From contig CAIPBM010000181.1 in assembly GCA_903863295.1 (NCBI GenBank), positions 1 through 34,335 on the forward strand: a stretch of DNA of 34,335 nt, given 5' to 3'. Position 1 is the stretch's first letter. Each line of letters begins with the position of its first letter. This document shows positions 1-8,350 of the stretch, piece after piece. The notes below the pieces were generated by a model. The model did no database searches. It worked only from the letters and a program-made list of their open reading frames with translations, and was not told the DNA's origin. Source of the stretch: an uncultured Verrucomicrobiota bacterium (GTDB lineage Bacteria > Verrucomicrobiota > Verrucomicrobiia > Methylacidiphilales > UBA1321). The position numbers and the translations under genes are program-made.

Positions 1-821
1 ACAAAAAGGGGAAACAATGGCTGGGTCAGAAGACCGGAAACTAGACTCATGCCCATGAGCAACCGGAAGGGGCAACTGAAGAGACCAAGGGAGAAAGGAT
101 CGACCAGCAGCCCAAGGATAAACATATCGAGTTGCCAGGCCGATTGCCGCAAGACCAACCCACTCCCCATGGGAATGGATTCCGCCAGCAGGCTCTTCCA
201 GAGCGGCAGGTCATAGCGGAGTCGTCCGGGAGAAAAGCCAATCGAAACGATCAGGCTATAATAAACCCAGAGAAAGATATTCGCCGAAAAATCGGCCCAG
301 ACGACGCCTAGGAGCCCCCATTTCAGGGTCAGGACTCCCCATAGCAAGACGACCGTGATCACTTTGTGCAGAATAAAGGCGATCGAGTTGAACTCCATGT
401 GTTCCTTGGAGCGTAAAACGGATGAATAGGGCGCCACATGAAGCCGGCATAAGTAGCCAAGGCACATGATCCAGGACAATTCCTTCATCAAAGGAGAAAT
501 GGGCAGCACTAGGATCACCCCGAGAACCAATATGAGGCCGAGTCCAAAGAAAACCCACAGGAGCGCCTTGGCGCTGCCCAAAAGATGCTCAACCTCGTCG
601 GGTCGGCGGGTCATTTCCCGGATCAGGATATTACTTAGACCAAAATCCGCCACGAACTGGAAGATGGTGGCAAAAGCCAGCAGGTAAGAAAAAACTCCAA
701 AATCAACGACGCCCAGATGCCAGGCAACGAGCAACAATCCAAAGAATTGAAGCCCCCCTCCCAACCCCGCCGCCAACAAGCCAAAGAGAGTATTCTTGGC
801 AATGCGCTGGGATTGTTTCAC
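1..821 (-). CDS. Polysaccharide (O-antigen/EPS) flippase, 3' end outside window
   Basis: About 273 codons are visible, reading leftwards from a GTG at 821 and running off the window. The product begins VKQSQRIAKNTLFGLLAAGL and is almost entirely hydrophobic helices joined by short charged loops, with phrases such as DFGLSNILIREMTRRP and a later RQSAWQLDMFILG. This is typical of Wzx/RfbX-type oligosaccharide flippases of the MATE/MOP superfamily, which move lipid-linked glycan units across the inner membrane. The family normally has 12-14 helices in 400-500 residues, so roughly the first 8 helices are present. No ATG opens this frame: the ATG at 831 is in another frame that stops early. GTG at 821 is therefore the best start, with only a weak AAGAG upstream. 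It is divergent from the envelope/glycan cluster starting at 1052, which supports a shared role in surface polysaccharide. Its exact substrate cannot be read from the sequence. Confidence 0.8.
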   Translation of the reverse strand, partial: MKQSQRIAKNTLFGLLAAGLGGGLQFFGLLLVAWHLGVVDFGVFSYLLAFATIFQFVADFGLSNILIREMTRRPDEVEHLLGSAKALLWVFFGLGLILVLGVILVLPISPLMKELSWIMCLGYLCRLHVAPYSSVLRSKEHMEFNSIAFILHKVITVVLLWGVLTLKWGLLGVVWADFSANIFLWVYYSLIVSIGFSPGRLRYDLPLWKSLLAESIPMGSGLVLRQSAWQLDMFILGLLVDPFSLGLFSCPFRLLMGMSLVSGLLTQPLFPLF

Positions 822-868
822 GGGAAGGCATTCTCTTGAATCAGTCGAAGGTGTCGAGACCGATTCCA

Positions 869-889
869 GTTCGTTAGGTCCTTACGAAC
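869..889. promoter_or_regulatory. 21-bp near-perfect palindrome, candidate operator
   Basis: The arms GTTCGTTAGG and CCTTACGAAC flank a central T. Nine of ten base pairs match, the exception being a T-T pair at 875/883. It lies in the 230-bp gap between the divergent flippase and phosphohydrolase genes, beside an AT-rich stretch at 900-935. Its size and symmetry suit a dimeric regulator. No binding protein can be named. Confidence 0.4.
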
Positions 890-899
890 GATCCAGCCA

Positions 900-940
900 A
901 ACCATATAGAGACTATAGTTTATATATAAATACACAGTGA
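900..940. promoter_or_regulatory. AT-rich divergent promoter region (approximate)
   Basis: The stretch is rich in TATA-like hexamers (TATAGA, TATAGT, TATATA) in an otherwise GC-rich sequence and lies between two divergent genes. It probably holds the promoters for both. I cannot pick a single -35/-10 pair with confidence. Confidence 0.35.
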
Positions 941-1051
941 CCATTCTCACACAAAAACCCTTTACCGCTGAAGTCGGGGTGGCATATGATTTGCTGAAAT
1001 CCCGTGTGCCTTCAAGGCTCCTAAACCCCGCGGAGAGAGTAGGTAACAATT

Positions 1052-2491
1052 ATGAGCGAAGGCAATAAGGTGATCATTATCGGGCTTGATTGCGCCGAGC
1101 CAAGCTTGGTTTTCGACAAATGGCTCCATGAGCTCCCCAATCTCCGCTCGCTCTGTGAACGGGGCACCTACGGTCGCCTGCGCTCCTGCGATCCACCCAT
1201 CACCGTTCCGGCTTGGTCGGTTATGATGTCATCCCGGTGTCCGGGAAGCTTGGGCATCTATGGCTTCCGCAACCGGGCTTCCCACGACTATGGCCAATTT
1301 AAAATCGCCAGTTCCCGCGATGTCAAAGTGGATCGCCTCTGGGACATCCTTTCCAAGGCGGGCAAAAAGGTCATCGTGATGGGGGTGCCGCTGACCTACC
1401 CGGTCAGCAAGGTCAACGGCCTGATGATCAGTGATTTTCTGACCCCCGACATCAAGGCCGAATACACCTACCCGCCGGAGTTAAAGACGGAAATCGCCAG
1501 TGTGGTCGGCGAGTACATCCTGGATGTGCGTGACTTTCGCACTGACAACAAGAAGAAGATTCTGGAAGACATCTATGAGATGACCCGCAAGCGGTTCGAG
1601 TTGATGCGCCACTTCATCGTGAACAAGCAGTGGGATTTCCTCATGATGGTGGAGATGGGCACCGACCGCATCCATCACGCTTTCTGGAGTTACTTTGATG
1701 AAGCGCACCGGAGCTACGAGAAAGGGCATCCGTTCGAACAAGCGATCCATGACTATTATCTCTATGTGGATGCCGAGATCGGCAAGGTTCTCGAATTGCT
1801 CGACGACACGACGAGCGTCTTCGTCGTTTCAGATCACGGGGCCAAGCGGATGGACGGCGGTATTTGCATCAATGACTGGCTGATTCGCGAGGGCTACCTT
1901 TTCCTTGAGGAGCAACCGGCTGGTGTCGTCCCTTTTGCCAAAGCCAAAATCGATTGGTCTCGCACCGTCGCATGGGGTGATGGCGGCTACTACGCTCGGG
2001 TGGCTCTCAACGTCAAGGGACGCGAGCCGAGGGGAACTGTTGATCCCAAAGACTACGAGAAAATCCGCTCCGAGATCATCGCCAAACTCAAGACGATCCG
2101 GGACGAAAAAGGGCGGCTGCTCGAAACGGAAGTCCATCGTCCCGAGGATCTTTATCCCCGCAGGGAAAACATCGCACCCGACCTTTTTGTCTACTTCGAT
2201 AATCTCCACTGGCGCTCCATCGGCACGGTCGGGAACCCCAGCATTTATACCTACGAGAATGACACCGGCCCGGACGATGCGAACCATGCCCAGGATGGAA
2301 TCATTCTCGCTCTGCCCTCCAAACAGCATGCCTTGGCAACCCATTCTGGTGAAGAGCTCCACGGCGCTTGCCTTCTCGATATTGCGCCGACAATTCTCGA
2401 AATACTGGGCGAACCCATTCCGCCTTGCATGGAAGGGCATTCCCTCTGCGCCAAGGCCGACTTTTCACTTCAATCGGCGTCAGGAAAATAA
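1052..2491 (+). CDS. AlkP-superfamily phosphodiesterase/phosphohydrolase
   Basis: The 479-residue product belongs to the type I phosphodiesterase/nucleotide pyrophosphatase branch of the alkaline phosphatase superfamily. It opens with VIIIGLDCAEP, so the first metal-binding Asp is D13. PPITVPAWS gives the probable nucleophile T51. D205 and H209 (GTDRIHHAFW), D261-H262 (VVSDHGA) and H412 (NHAQDG) complete the expected two-metal site. No signal peptide is visible, so it is probably cytoplasmic. Related proteins occur in polysaccharide clusters and may act on phosphorylated glycan or nucleotide-sugar intermediates; the substrate is not readable here. The ATG at 1052 has a purine-rich GGAGAGAGTAGG upstream. 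It is the first gene of the plus-strand cluster, 120 bp ahead of the HlyD-type gene, with no terminator seen in between. Confidence 0.85.
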   Translation: MSEGNKVIIIGLDCAEPSLVFDKWLHELPNLRSLCERGTYGRLRSCDPPITVPAWSVMMSSRCPGSLGIYGFRNRASHDYGQFKIASSRDVKVDRLWDILSKAGKKVIVMGVPLTYPVSKVNGLMISDFLTPDIKAEYTYPPELKTEIASVVGEYILDVRDFRTDNKKKILEDIYEMTRKRFELMRHFIVNKQWDFLMMVEMGTDRIHHAFWSYFDEAHRSYEKGHPFEQAIHDYYLYVDAEIGKVLELLDDTTSVFVVSDHGAKRMDGGICINDWLIREGYLFLEEQPAGVVPFAKAKIDWSRTVAWGDGGYYARVALNVKGREPRGTVDPKDYEKIRSEIIAKLKTIRDEKGRLLETEVHRPEDLYPRRENIAPDLFVYFDNLHWRSIGTVGNPSIYTYENDTGPDDANHAQDGIILALPSKQHALATHSGEELHGACLLDIAPTILEILGEPIPPCMEGHSLCAKADFSLQSASGK

Positions 2492-2611
2492 GAGAAAAGT
2501 GTAAAAAGTCCGACTTGGAAGAAATAAACTATTCCTTAAACCACAATGGCTTGCATTCATCCATCCAGTGGCTAAGTCCTGTAGACCTTAAACGCGCAGC
2601 AAACCTCTTCC

Positions 2612-3853
2612 ATGCTCAAAAAACTTTACCAGGAATTTCGCTACATCGTGAACCTGGTCGCCGAAAAATGGCGACTCCGGGCACGGAAAGACGAGGTAAA
2701 GGCATCTACTCAGGATGTCTACGTCCAGTATCAGGGTGCACCGGCGTGGCAGAAAAATCTGTTCTTCATTTCCCTGATCATTCTCGGAATTACCTTGGCG
2801 ATCGTGATCTATTTTGAGGCGACCAATTCTCCCAAATTCGCCCGCCTCCTCTTTTTGCCGGTGCCGGTCGAGGGCTACAAGGTGAAGGTTGGCGAAATTA
2901 CCCAGTTGGTCGGCGCGAGTGGCATCGTCGGGCCCCATTCGGAAGTCACGGTCACCTCGCGCGTCAACGCGGCCACGGTGCAAAAAGTTCTCGTTAAAAT
3001 CGGCGATATTGTGAAATCCGATACGCCGCTGCTTGAAGTCGACCAGAGTAATTACGGCCCGGCCTTGGCCGCCGCACAAGAGGGCATCACTGCGGCCCAA
3101 CTCAATTCCCAGAAAGCGGAAGCTATTCTCCAGGCCACCCTGGAAATGAAGACCAAGGGGCTCGCCGAACAAGGACAGGTCGATGCGGCCCAAGCGGCGC
3201 TGGCCACCGCCAAGCAAAATGAGGCGCTCGCCCAATCGACGCTGGCTAATGCCCAGCAGGCCCTGGCCTTCACCCGGTTGAAATCGCCCCTCGACTCGAT
3301 CGTCCTGACCAGCCTATCGGAGCCGGGCGATGTCTTGCTCGAAAACGCACCCGTGTTCACGCTGGGCGACATCGATATGGTATACGATATCGCGCTGGTG
3401 CAGGAGGAAAGCCTTCCCTACATCGCCCGCGGTCAGAAGGCCGAGGTCATCTTCTCCTCATTACCCACCCAGACTTTCCAAGGCGTGGTGGAGAAGATCG
3501 ATCCGGCGGTCAACCCGACGACACGCACGTTCAATGCCTTTATCGCGATCAAGAATGACAACTTGATCCTGAAACCGGGGGTCACCGGCTATGCCCGCAT
3601 CACCATCACCGGGACTGGCTTGGTAATTCCCGAATCTGCCGTCATGAATCAATATTCCGAGGTGGCCAATGTTTTTGTTGTTGATGCCGATTCACATGCG
3701 GTGCTCACTCCGGTGCACTTGGGCTTGCGGGGAAATCATGGGTATCAGGTCCTGTCCGGTCTCCACGAGGGGGACACCGTGGTCAGCGTCGGGACCCAGT
3801 ACCTGAAGGAAAACGAATCCGTGCATGTCACCTTCCCTCCCGAAACCCATTAG
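2612..3853 (+). CDS. HlyD/RND-type membrane fusion (periplasmic adaptor) protein
   Basis: The 413-residue protein has an N-terminal cytoplasmic tail of about 48 residues and one membrane helix near 50-67. A periplasmic part follows: a biotinyl/lipoyl-like half motif at about 107-145 (VTVTSRVNAATVQKVLVKIGD), a short alpha-hairpin rich in Ala/Gln at about 148-218, the second lipoyl half at 218-245 (TRLKSPLDSIVLTSLSEPGD), then beta-barrel and membrane-proximal segments. Such adaptors bridge an inner-membrane transporter to a TolC-type channel. The long cytoplasmic tail and single anchor resemble HlyD-like rather than lipoprotein RND adaptors. A TolC-like gene is three genes downstream, but no ABC, MFS or RND pump is encoded between them. 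Spacing to the upstream gene is 120 bp; its stop lies inside the next gene. Confidence 0.88.
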   Translation: MLKKLYQEFRYIVNLVAEKWRLRARKDEVKASTQDVYVQYQGAPAWQKNLFFISLIILGITLAIVIYFEATNSPKFARLLFLPVPVEGYKVKVGEITQLVGASGIVGPHSEVTVTSRVNAATVQKVLVKIGDIVKSDTPLLEVDQSNYGPALAAAQEGITAAQLNSQKAEAILQATLEMKTKGLAEQGQVDAAQAALATAKQNEALAQSTLANAQQALAFTRLKSPLDSIVLTSLSEPGDVLLENAPVFTLGDIDMVYDIALVQEESLPYIARGQKAEVIFSSLPTQTFQGVVEKIDPAVNPTTRTFNAFIAIKNDNLILKPGVTGYARITITGTGLVIPESAVMNQYSEVANVFVVDADSHAVLTPVHLGLRGNHGYQVLSGLHEGDTVVSVGTQYLKENESVHVTFPPETH

Positions 3854-5123
3854 CCGTTGGGGTTACCCCATTGGGCTGGCCTTGGCCTTTCTGGCCACTT
3901 TCGGCGCATGGTACGATCCCGCCAGCTTTGCGCGGGTGAATGCCTGGCATGTAGGGCTCTGGCAAAGCTGCGATATTCCCCTGCCCTCGCTGAAACTACT
4001 ATCTTTCGGCTTTGCCGCGCTCTTGGTCATCGTGCTCGGTGTGCTCAGTTGGCGCCGGGAAGACAACCGGGCCATGTTTACGATGTCCTCCATTTTGGTT
4101 TTCCTGGCGATTTCCTGTTACATCCAGTTTTCGGTTACCCGTTCATCGTGGCTGGAGTATGCCATTGAAGGCGCGACCGATTTTCAAAACACGATGTACT
4201 TTGCCAATCAATTGAACGCACCTCTTTCGTTCGATAATCTTCCCGACAACGGAATCACCTTCAAGGAAGAGGGCATTCTCGACCGCTTACTGGCCGGGAT
4301 TTATTGCCTGAGCTACGGCTGGATGTTGTTCTTCTTCGCCTCGCTGGGCGCCCATTTTTCCGCCTGGCGCGGCTTTGCGGAATATCAAGGAACCCGAAAA
4401 CCTTTGCTCCGGTTAGGCTGGATCTTTGCCCTCCTGTTACTGCTGCAGGTCGCTTTTCCCTTTGTCGCCCAGTTTGAAGTGGCAGCGGGAGACCATGCCG
4501 CTGCCCAGGAAAAGCCCAAGGTTGCCGAAAGCTACTACCGTCGCGCCATCGCCAACGACGAATGGTATCGGCTGCAACCGACACTGTTCCTGAAGATTGG
4601 CCAGTTGCGTCAAAGCCTGGGGGACGATTCCTCGCCAACGGCGCGCCTTTATCTCGCGCAGGAAAATGCCGCCAATGGTTTCTATGAGAGAGCCATGGAT
4701 TATTTGCAATCGACCGATGTTTCCCAAGATCCCTCCATCTCCCATGTCCTGCGCACGGAGATTGCGCAGTTGGCGACAATTCAGGGAGAGGCTTTTTATC
4801 AACAGGCGCAATTCGGCGCGGCGCTCCACGAATGGACCCTCGCCTATCAAGCGAAGCCGAAACAAGTCGCCATTTACTACATGCTTGGCCAAGTCAGTTT
4901 TGACCTGGCGAATTACCCGGAAGCGCGCCAGTGGTACGTCTTGGGAAAGCATCAAAGCGGAATCTCGGTCTCCCAAGCGGTCTTCCTGGCGGGCATGGCC
5001 GATACCTATTATCACAACGGCGCTCCAGGCACCGCGCGCGCCTATTACCTCAAATCGTTCAACGTCTATTACGAAAATAATTTTCGCTCCATCAAGAGCC
5101 TGGTGGACGACTACTTCCGATGA
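3825..5123 (+). CDS. Inner-membrane protein with C-terminal TPR domain
   Basis: The 432-residue protein has about five predicted membrane helices (near 13-30, 56-76, 86-104, 157-176 and 195-214). A soluble C-terminal half of about 215 residues follows, with TPR-like helical pairs (QAKPKQVAIYYMLGQVSF, YPEARQWYVLGKH, GTARAYYLKSFNVYY). I do not recognise a characterised family; the architecture suggests a scaffold for an envelope complex. The ATG at 3825 lies 29 bases inside the adaptor gene, preceded by AAGGAAA, and the stop overlaps the next start (ATGA at 5120-5123). This suggests translational coupling on both sides and a physical partnership with the adaptor and the glycosyltransferase. Confidence 0.75.
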   Translation: MSPSLPKPISRWGYPIGLALAFLATFGAWYDPASFARVNAWHVGLWQSCDIPLPSLKLLSFGFAALLVIVLGVLSWRREDNRAMFTMSSILVFLAISCYIQFSVTRSSWLEYAIEGATDFQNTMYFANQLNAPLSFDNLPDNGITFKEEGILDRLLAGIYCLSYGWMLFFFASLGAHFSAWRGFAEYQGTRKPLLRLGWIFALLLLLQVAFPFVAQFEVAAGDHAAAQEKPKVAESYYRRAIANDEWYRLQPTLFLKIGQLRQSLGDDSSPTARLYLAQENAANGFYERAMDYLQSTDVSQDPSISHVLRTEIAQLATIQGEAFYQQAQFGAALHEWTLAYQAKPKQVAIYYMLGQVSFDLANYPEARQWYVLGKHQSGISVSQAVFLAGMADTYYHNGAPGTARAYYLKSFNVYYENNFRSIKSLVDDYFR

Positions 5124-8100
5124 TCCCCGCGCGACAACTTCCCTGGGTGGTCTCCATTCGTGGAATGGTGGCGATTGCCTGCATTGCGACCGCCTGTGTC
5201 TGGCTGGGGCTGAGTTTTGCCAAGCCTTACGTCCTGCCGCCACAGCCGACCTATCGTCCCGATTTTGGGAAGGCACACTGGATTGCGCCAGACGGACCGG
5301 AAGGGCGGGCCTACTATCGGAAGGAGCTCTATGTCACCGGCCCGGTACGGCGCGCCTGGGTGATGGCCACGGCTCCCGACTCTTTGGCTATTTATGTCAA
5401 CAGCCAGCAGGTCTCCGGGAATAATCCGACGGCGGCGGCCAATGCCTCGACAGCGGAAGCCCTGACGGCGTGCCCCACCGCGCTGGTCGATATCACTCCC
5501 TATCTGAAAGTGGGCACCAATACGCTGGCCATCAGCGTCTCCAGCCAGAACTTCAATACGCCCGGCTCCTTGCTACTTAGAGGTGCGATTGAATATGAAA
5601 TGGATCGTCAGGACTTCATCTCCGACGAATCCTGGCGCGCCTCCACTTACCCGAACGTGCTCGATAATCTGATGAGTTGGACCGACCCGGCCTTGGACGA
5701 TTTTCATTGGCCGTTAGCCAAAATCACGACCTTCCCGTATCCATCTTGCATCCGTCCCGTTGTCGTCCCCCCGGCTCTTTTTGAAGGGGTGATCAAGGCC
5801 CAGTGGATGAGCGCTTTCCCAGAAGTGTCCCGATCAGCTGTTTTCACGCGATCCTTTCAACTCCCTTCCGGAATCAAGGACGGCTGGCTACAGGTTGCCT
5901 CAGTCGGGCAAAACCTGGTCACGGTCAATGGCCGTACCATCGCTGGTTCAGTGGAGTCGGACCGGGACAACATGGGAGGCCCCGTCAGCCCACTGGCCTC
6001 GGCTCAACTCCATTATTATTACATCAAACCGTGGCTGCGATCTGGTTCGAACCGGATCTCCATCCGGGTCGACAGCTTCAGCGAAAACCCCGCGCTGATG
6101 GCTCAGATTTCCTACCAGAACCCAGCCGGAAACTACGTCGTTCTCGCTCCCAATCAGGATTGGCAAGTCCAGAACGTGGAAGGTAACGAAAAGCGTGAAG
6201 TCGTTTATTCCCCCACAGTGACGATAGCAGGTGCGATTATTTCCAATCCGGTACAATTGGTTGGGGCCAGCGCTTACCTGAATTCGGTCTATTCGACCCT
6301 GGAATTGAAAACGCTCTTCTGGGGTTTATTGATCGGTGCCGTTTTTTTCCTGATCCATCTTCTGATTGCCCAGTGTCTGTTTCAACGGAATGGCCGGGAT
6401 CGCTCGCGTGCAGTTGCCCTCGATGCCCTCTTTCATGTCCCCGTCATCCTGGCCTTGCTGTTCCTGCAATTGCTCCGTTATGACGCTCACTTTCAGCCCG
6501 AATGGGCTCAGCAGCCGGGCTGGTTCTGGTTGATCCTGATTCTATGGATTGCGTTGCGTGTCTGGGCGGTCATCGAGTTCAATCGCCCGCGCCAGATCGT
6601 CCAGGAAGACCGTTGGTGGAGCACCTGGGTTCAGGGCCGTGGATTCCTGCTCGCCCTTAGTTTCATCACCGTTTTTTCGTTCGGCCTGCGCGTGTCAGGC
6701 ATCAACCTTTTCAGCCTCAATAATGATGAGATCACGATCGTCCAGGAGGTCAAGGGCGTCTGGGCCCGCGGCTACCCGTCCAAGGATTACCGCAATGACG
6801 TTGTCCGCGCTTCCAGTTACGAGCTGCTTTCCTACCCGATTGCCGCTTCGACCCTTCTCTTTGGCTGGAGCGACTGGGCAGTGCGGATTCCGGCCCTCCT
6901 CTTTGGCACCTTTACGACCTGGAACATCGGACGGATGGGACGGGACATGTTCTCCAGCCGGGTCGGGCTGATTGCCAGTCTGCTCCACGCTATTATTCCC
7001 ATTAATGTCTACTGGGCGCGAAACTGTTTTCATCCGGCGGATGATCAATTTTTCGGCGTGCTCTGCCTTTGGTCCTTTTACCGGGCGATCCGGGAGCCGG
7101 GAGAGTTGAATCCCTGGCAATTCACCCTCACCTGTCTCTATTTTCTGGGGCTCTATTTTTCCTGGGAAGGCTCCGTCTTCGTACTCCCCGCCTTTGTCAT
7201 CGCCATCATGGTGCTCAATCCCAGGCGCTGGGGCTGGCTCCGGCAATGGCCCCTCTACCTCGGACTGGCGGTGGTCTGTAGCTGCGTCTTAATCCAACTT
7301 GGGACGCGTTCCATCAAGATTCCCTACTTCCTGACGATTGGCCTCGGCCTGGCCAACCAAGGCCCGGGACTCATCTTTCTCGATCCGACAGGTTATACCA
7401 ATTACTACACCAGCGGGGTGATGATCTACCCGTGCCACATCCTGCTTACTCTCCTCTTTCTGCTCGGTTTTTTCTACATCGGACGCAGCCGCGCTCTGCG
7501 CTACGTCTTGGTCATGTTCTTTGCCCTGCTCTTTTTTTATTCCAATTTTCTACCCATCTACAGCAACCGCTATTTCTTTTTCTACCAGTGTTTGCTCCTC
7601 GTTGGGGCCAGCGCCTCACTGGTTTATTTGTCCGACACCCTCCAGCAACTGGCCCGCCGGGAATGGGGACGCGCAGGCCGCTTGACGGCGCGCTGGAGTT
7701 CCTACGCCTCGCTGGTTCTCATTATCGTGATGGCGACCGGAGGCGGACTCGGCTTGACCATCGTCAATGCCCTGCCGGAAGATTCCACGGCTTATTACGG
7801 CGCCTATTCCGTTGATTATCGCAAGGCCTGCCGCTACATCTCCGATAATTTCCGTCCAGGAGATCTGGTCATGGGGAACCAATACTATGTCTATTTTGGC
7901 AATAAATCGCCCGATGTGAACCAGAACATCGTCGAGAACTCCCGTTCAATCTTTGATCCCACCCTGGGCCCATTCGGCACCTTCGAGCAGATCAATTACC
8001 GCGTTCCCTCGCTCCTGACCGAGCGCGATCTGGTCGATTGCTTCTCCAAGGCGCAACGCATCTGGTTCATCGTCGATCAGCCTCCCCTGATTGGTCCCGA

Positions 8101-8350
8101 CGTCATCCAGGTGGCAAACGAGAGGTACATCACCCATCGATCCCGGCTGGTCTATTCCACGTTTCTGATTAACATCTATCTCTGTGAAGGCATGGCAACC
8201 AAGGCAAATGAGGCGATTCCCGACCTGGGGCTTCCCCCCACCGCCGCTCTTTTGTTTGGCCAACACAATTCCCCCAACTATATTCAGGACAGCCTGCATG
8301 GAATCCTCACCCGAACTCCTGATGTGATTCAGCCTTCGAATCTGCCATGA
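5120..8350 (+). CDS. GT39-like membrane glycosyltransferase fused to two beta-sandwich domains
   Basis: The 1076-residue product starts with a signal-anchor helix (about 10-34). Two similar extracytoplasmic beta-rich modules follow at about 48-200 and 225-370; FGKAHWIAP and IKAQWMSAFPEVSRSAVFTRS mark their starts. They resemble the galactose-binding-like N-terminal fold of alpha-L-rhamnosidases. From about 396 the protein is polytopic. FSLNNDEITIVQEVKGVWARG places acidic residues D536-E537 in the first large periplasmic loop, and ARNCFHPADDQFF follows, as in ArnT/PMT-type GT39 enzymes that use polyprenyl-phosphate sugars as donors. The usual family length is 500-600 residues, so the N-terminal 390 residues are an addition. 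The start overlaps the previous stop (ATGA) and the stop overlaps the TolC-like start (ATGA). The donor and acceptor are unknown; it may transfer sugars to a lipid, a polysaccharide or proteins. Confidence 0.82.
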   Translation: MIPARQLPWVVSIRGMVAIACIATACVWLGLSFAKPYVLPPQPTYRPDFGKAHWIAPDGPEGRAYYRKELYVTGPVRRAWVMATAPDSLAIYVNSQQVSGNNPTAAANASTAEALTACPTALVDITPYLKVGTNTLAISVSSQNFNTPGSLLLRGAIEYEMDRQDFISDESWRASTYPNVLDNLMSWTDPALDDFHWPLAKITTFPYPSCIRPVVVPPALFEGVIKAQWMSAFPEVSRSAVFTRSFQLPSGIKDGWLQVASVGQNLVTVNGRTIAGSVESDRDNMGGPVSPLASAQLHYYYIKPWLRSGSNRISIRVDSFSENPALMAQISYQNPAGNYVVLAPNQDWQVQNVEGNEKREVVYSPTVTIAGAIISNPVQLVGASAYLNSVYSTLELKTLFWGLLIGAVFFLIHLLIAQCLFQRNGRDRSRAVALDALFHVPVILALLFLQLLRYDAHFQPEWAQQPGWFWLILILWIALRVWAVIEFNRPRQIVQEDRWWSTWVQGRGFLLALSFITVFSFGLRVSGINLFSLNNDEITIVQEVKGVWARGYPSKDYRNDVVRASSYELLSYPIAASTLLFGWSDWAVRIPALLFGTFTTWNIGRMGRDMFSSRVGLIASLLHAIIPINVYWARNCFHPADDQFFGVLCLWSFYRAIREPGELNPWQFTLTCLYFLGLYFSWEGSVFVLPAFVIAIMVLNPRRWGWLRQWPLYLGLAVVCSCVLIQLGTRSIKIPYFLTIGLGLANQGPGLIFLDPTGYTNYYTSGVMIYPCHILLTLLFLLGFFYIGRSRALRYVLVMFFALLFFYSNFLPIYSNRYFFFYQCLLLVGASASLVYLSDTLQQLARREWGRAGRLTARWSSYASLVLIIVMATGGGLGLTIVNALPEDSTAYYGAYSVDYRKACRYISDNFRPGDLVMGNQYYVYFGNKSPDVNQNIVENSRSIFDPTLGPFGTFEQINYRVPSLLTERDLVDCFSKAQRIWFIVDQPPLIGPDVIQVANERYITHRSRLVYSTFLINIYLCEGMATKANEAIPDLGLPPTAALLFGQHNSPNYIQDSLHGILTRTPDVIQPSNLP

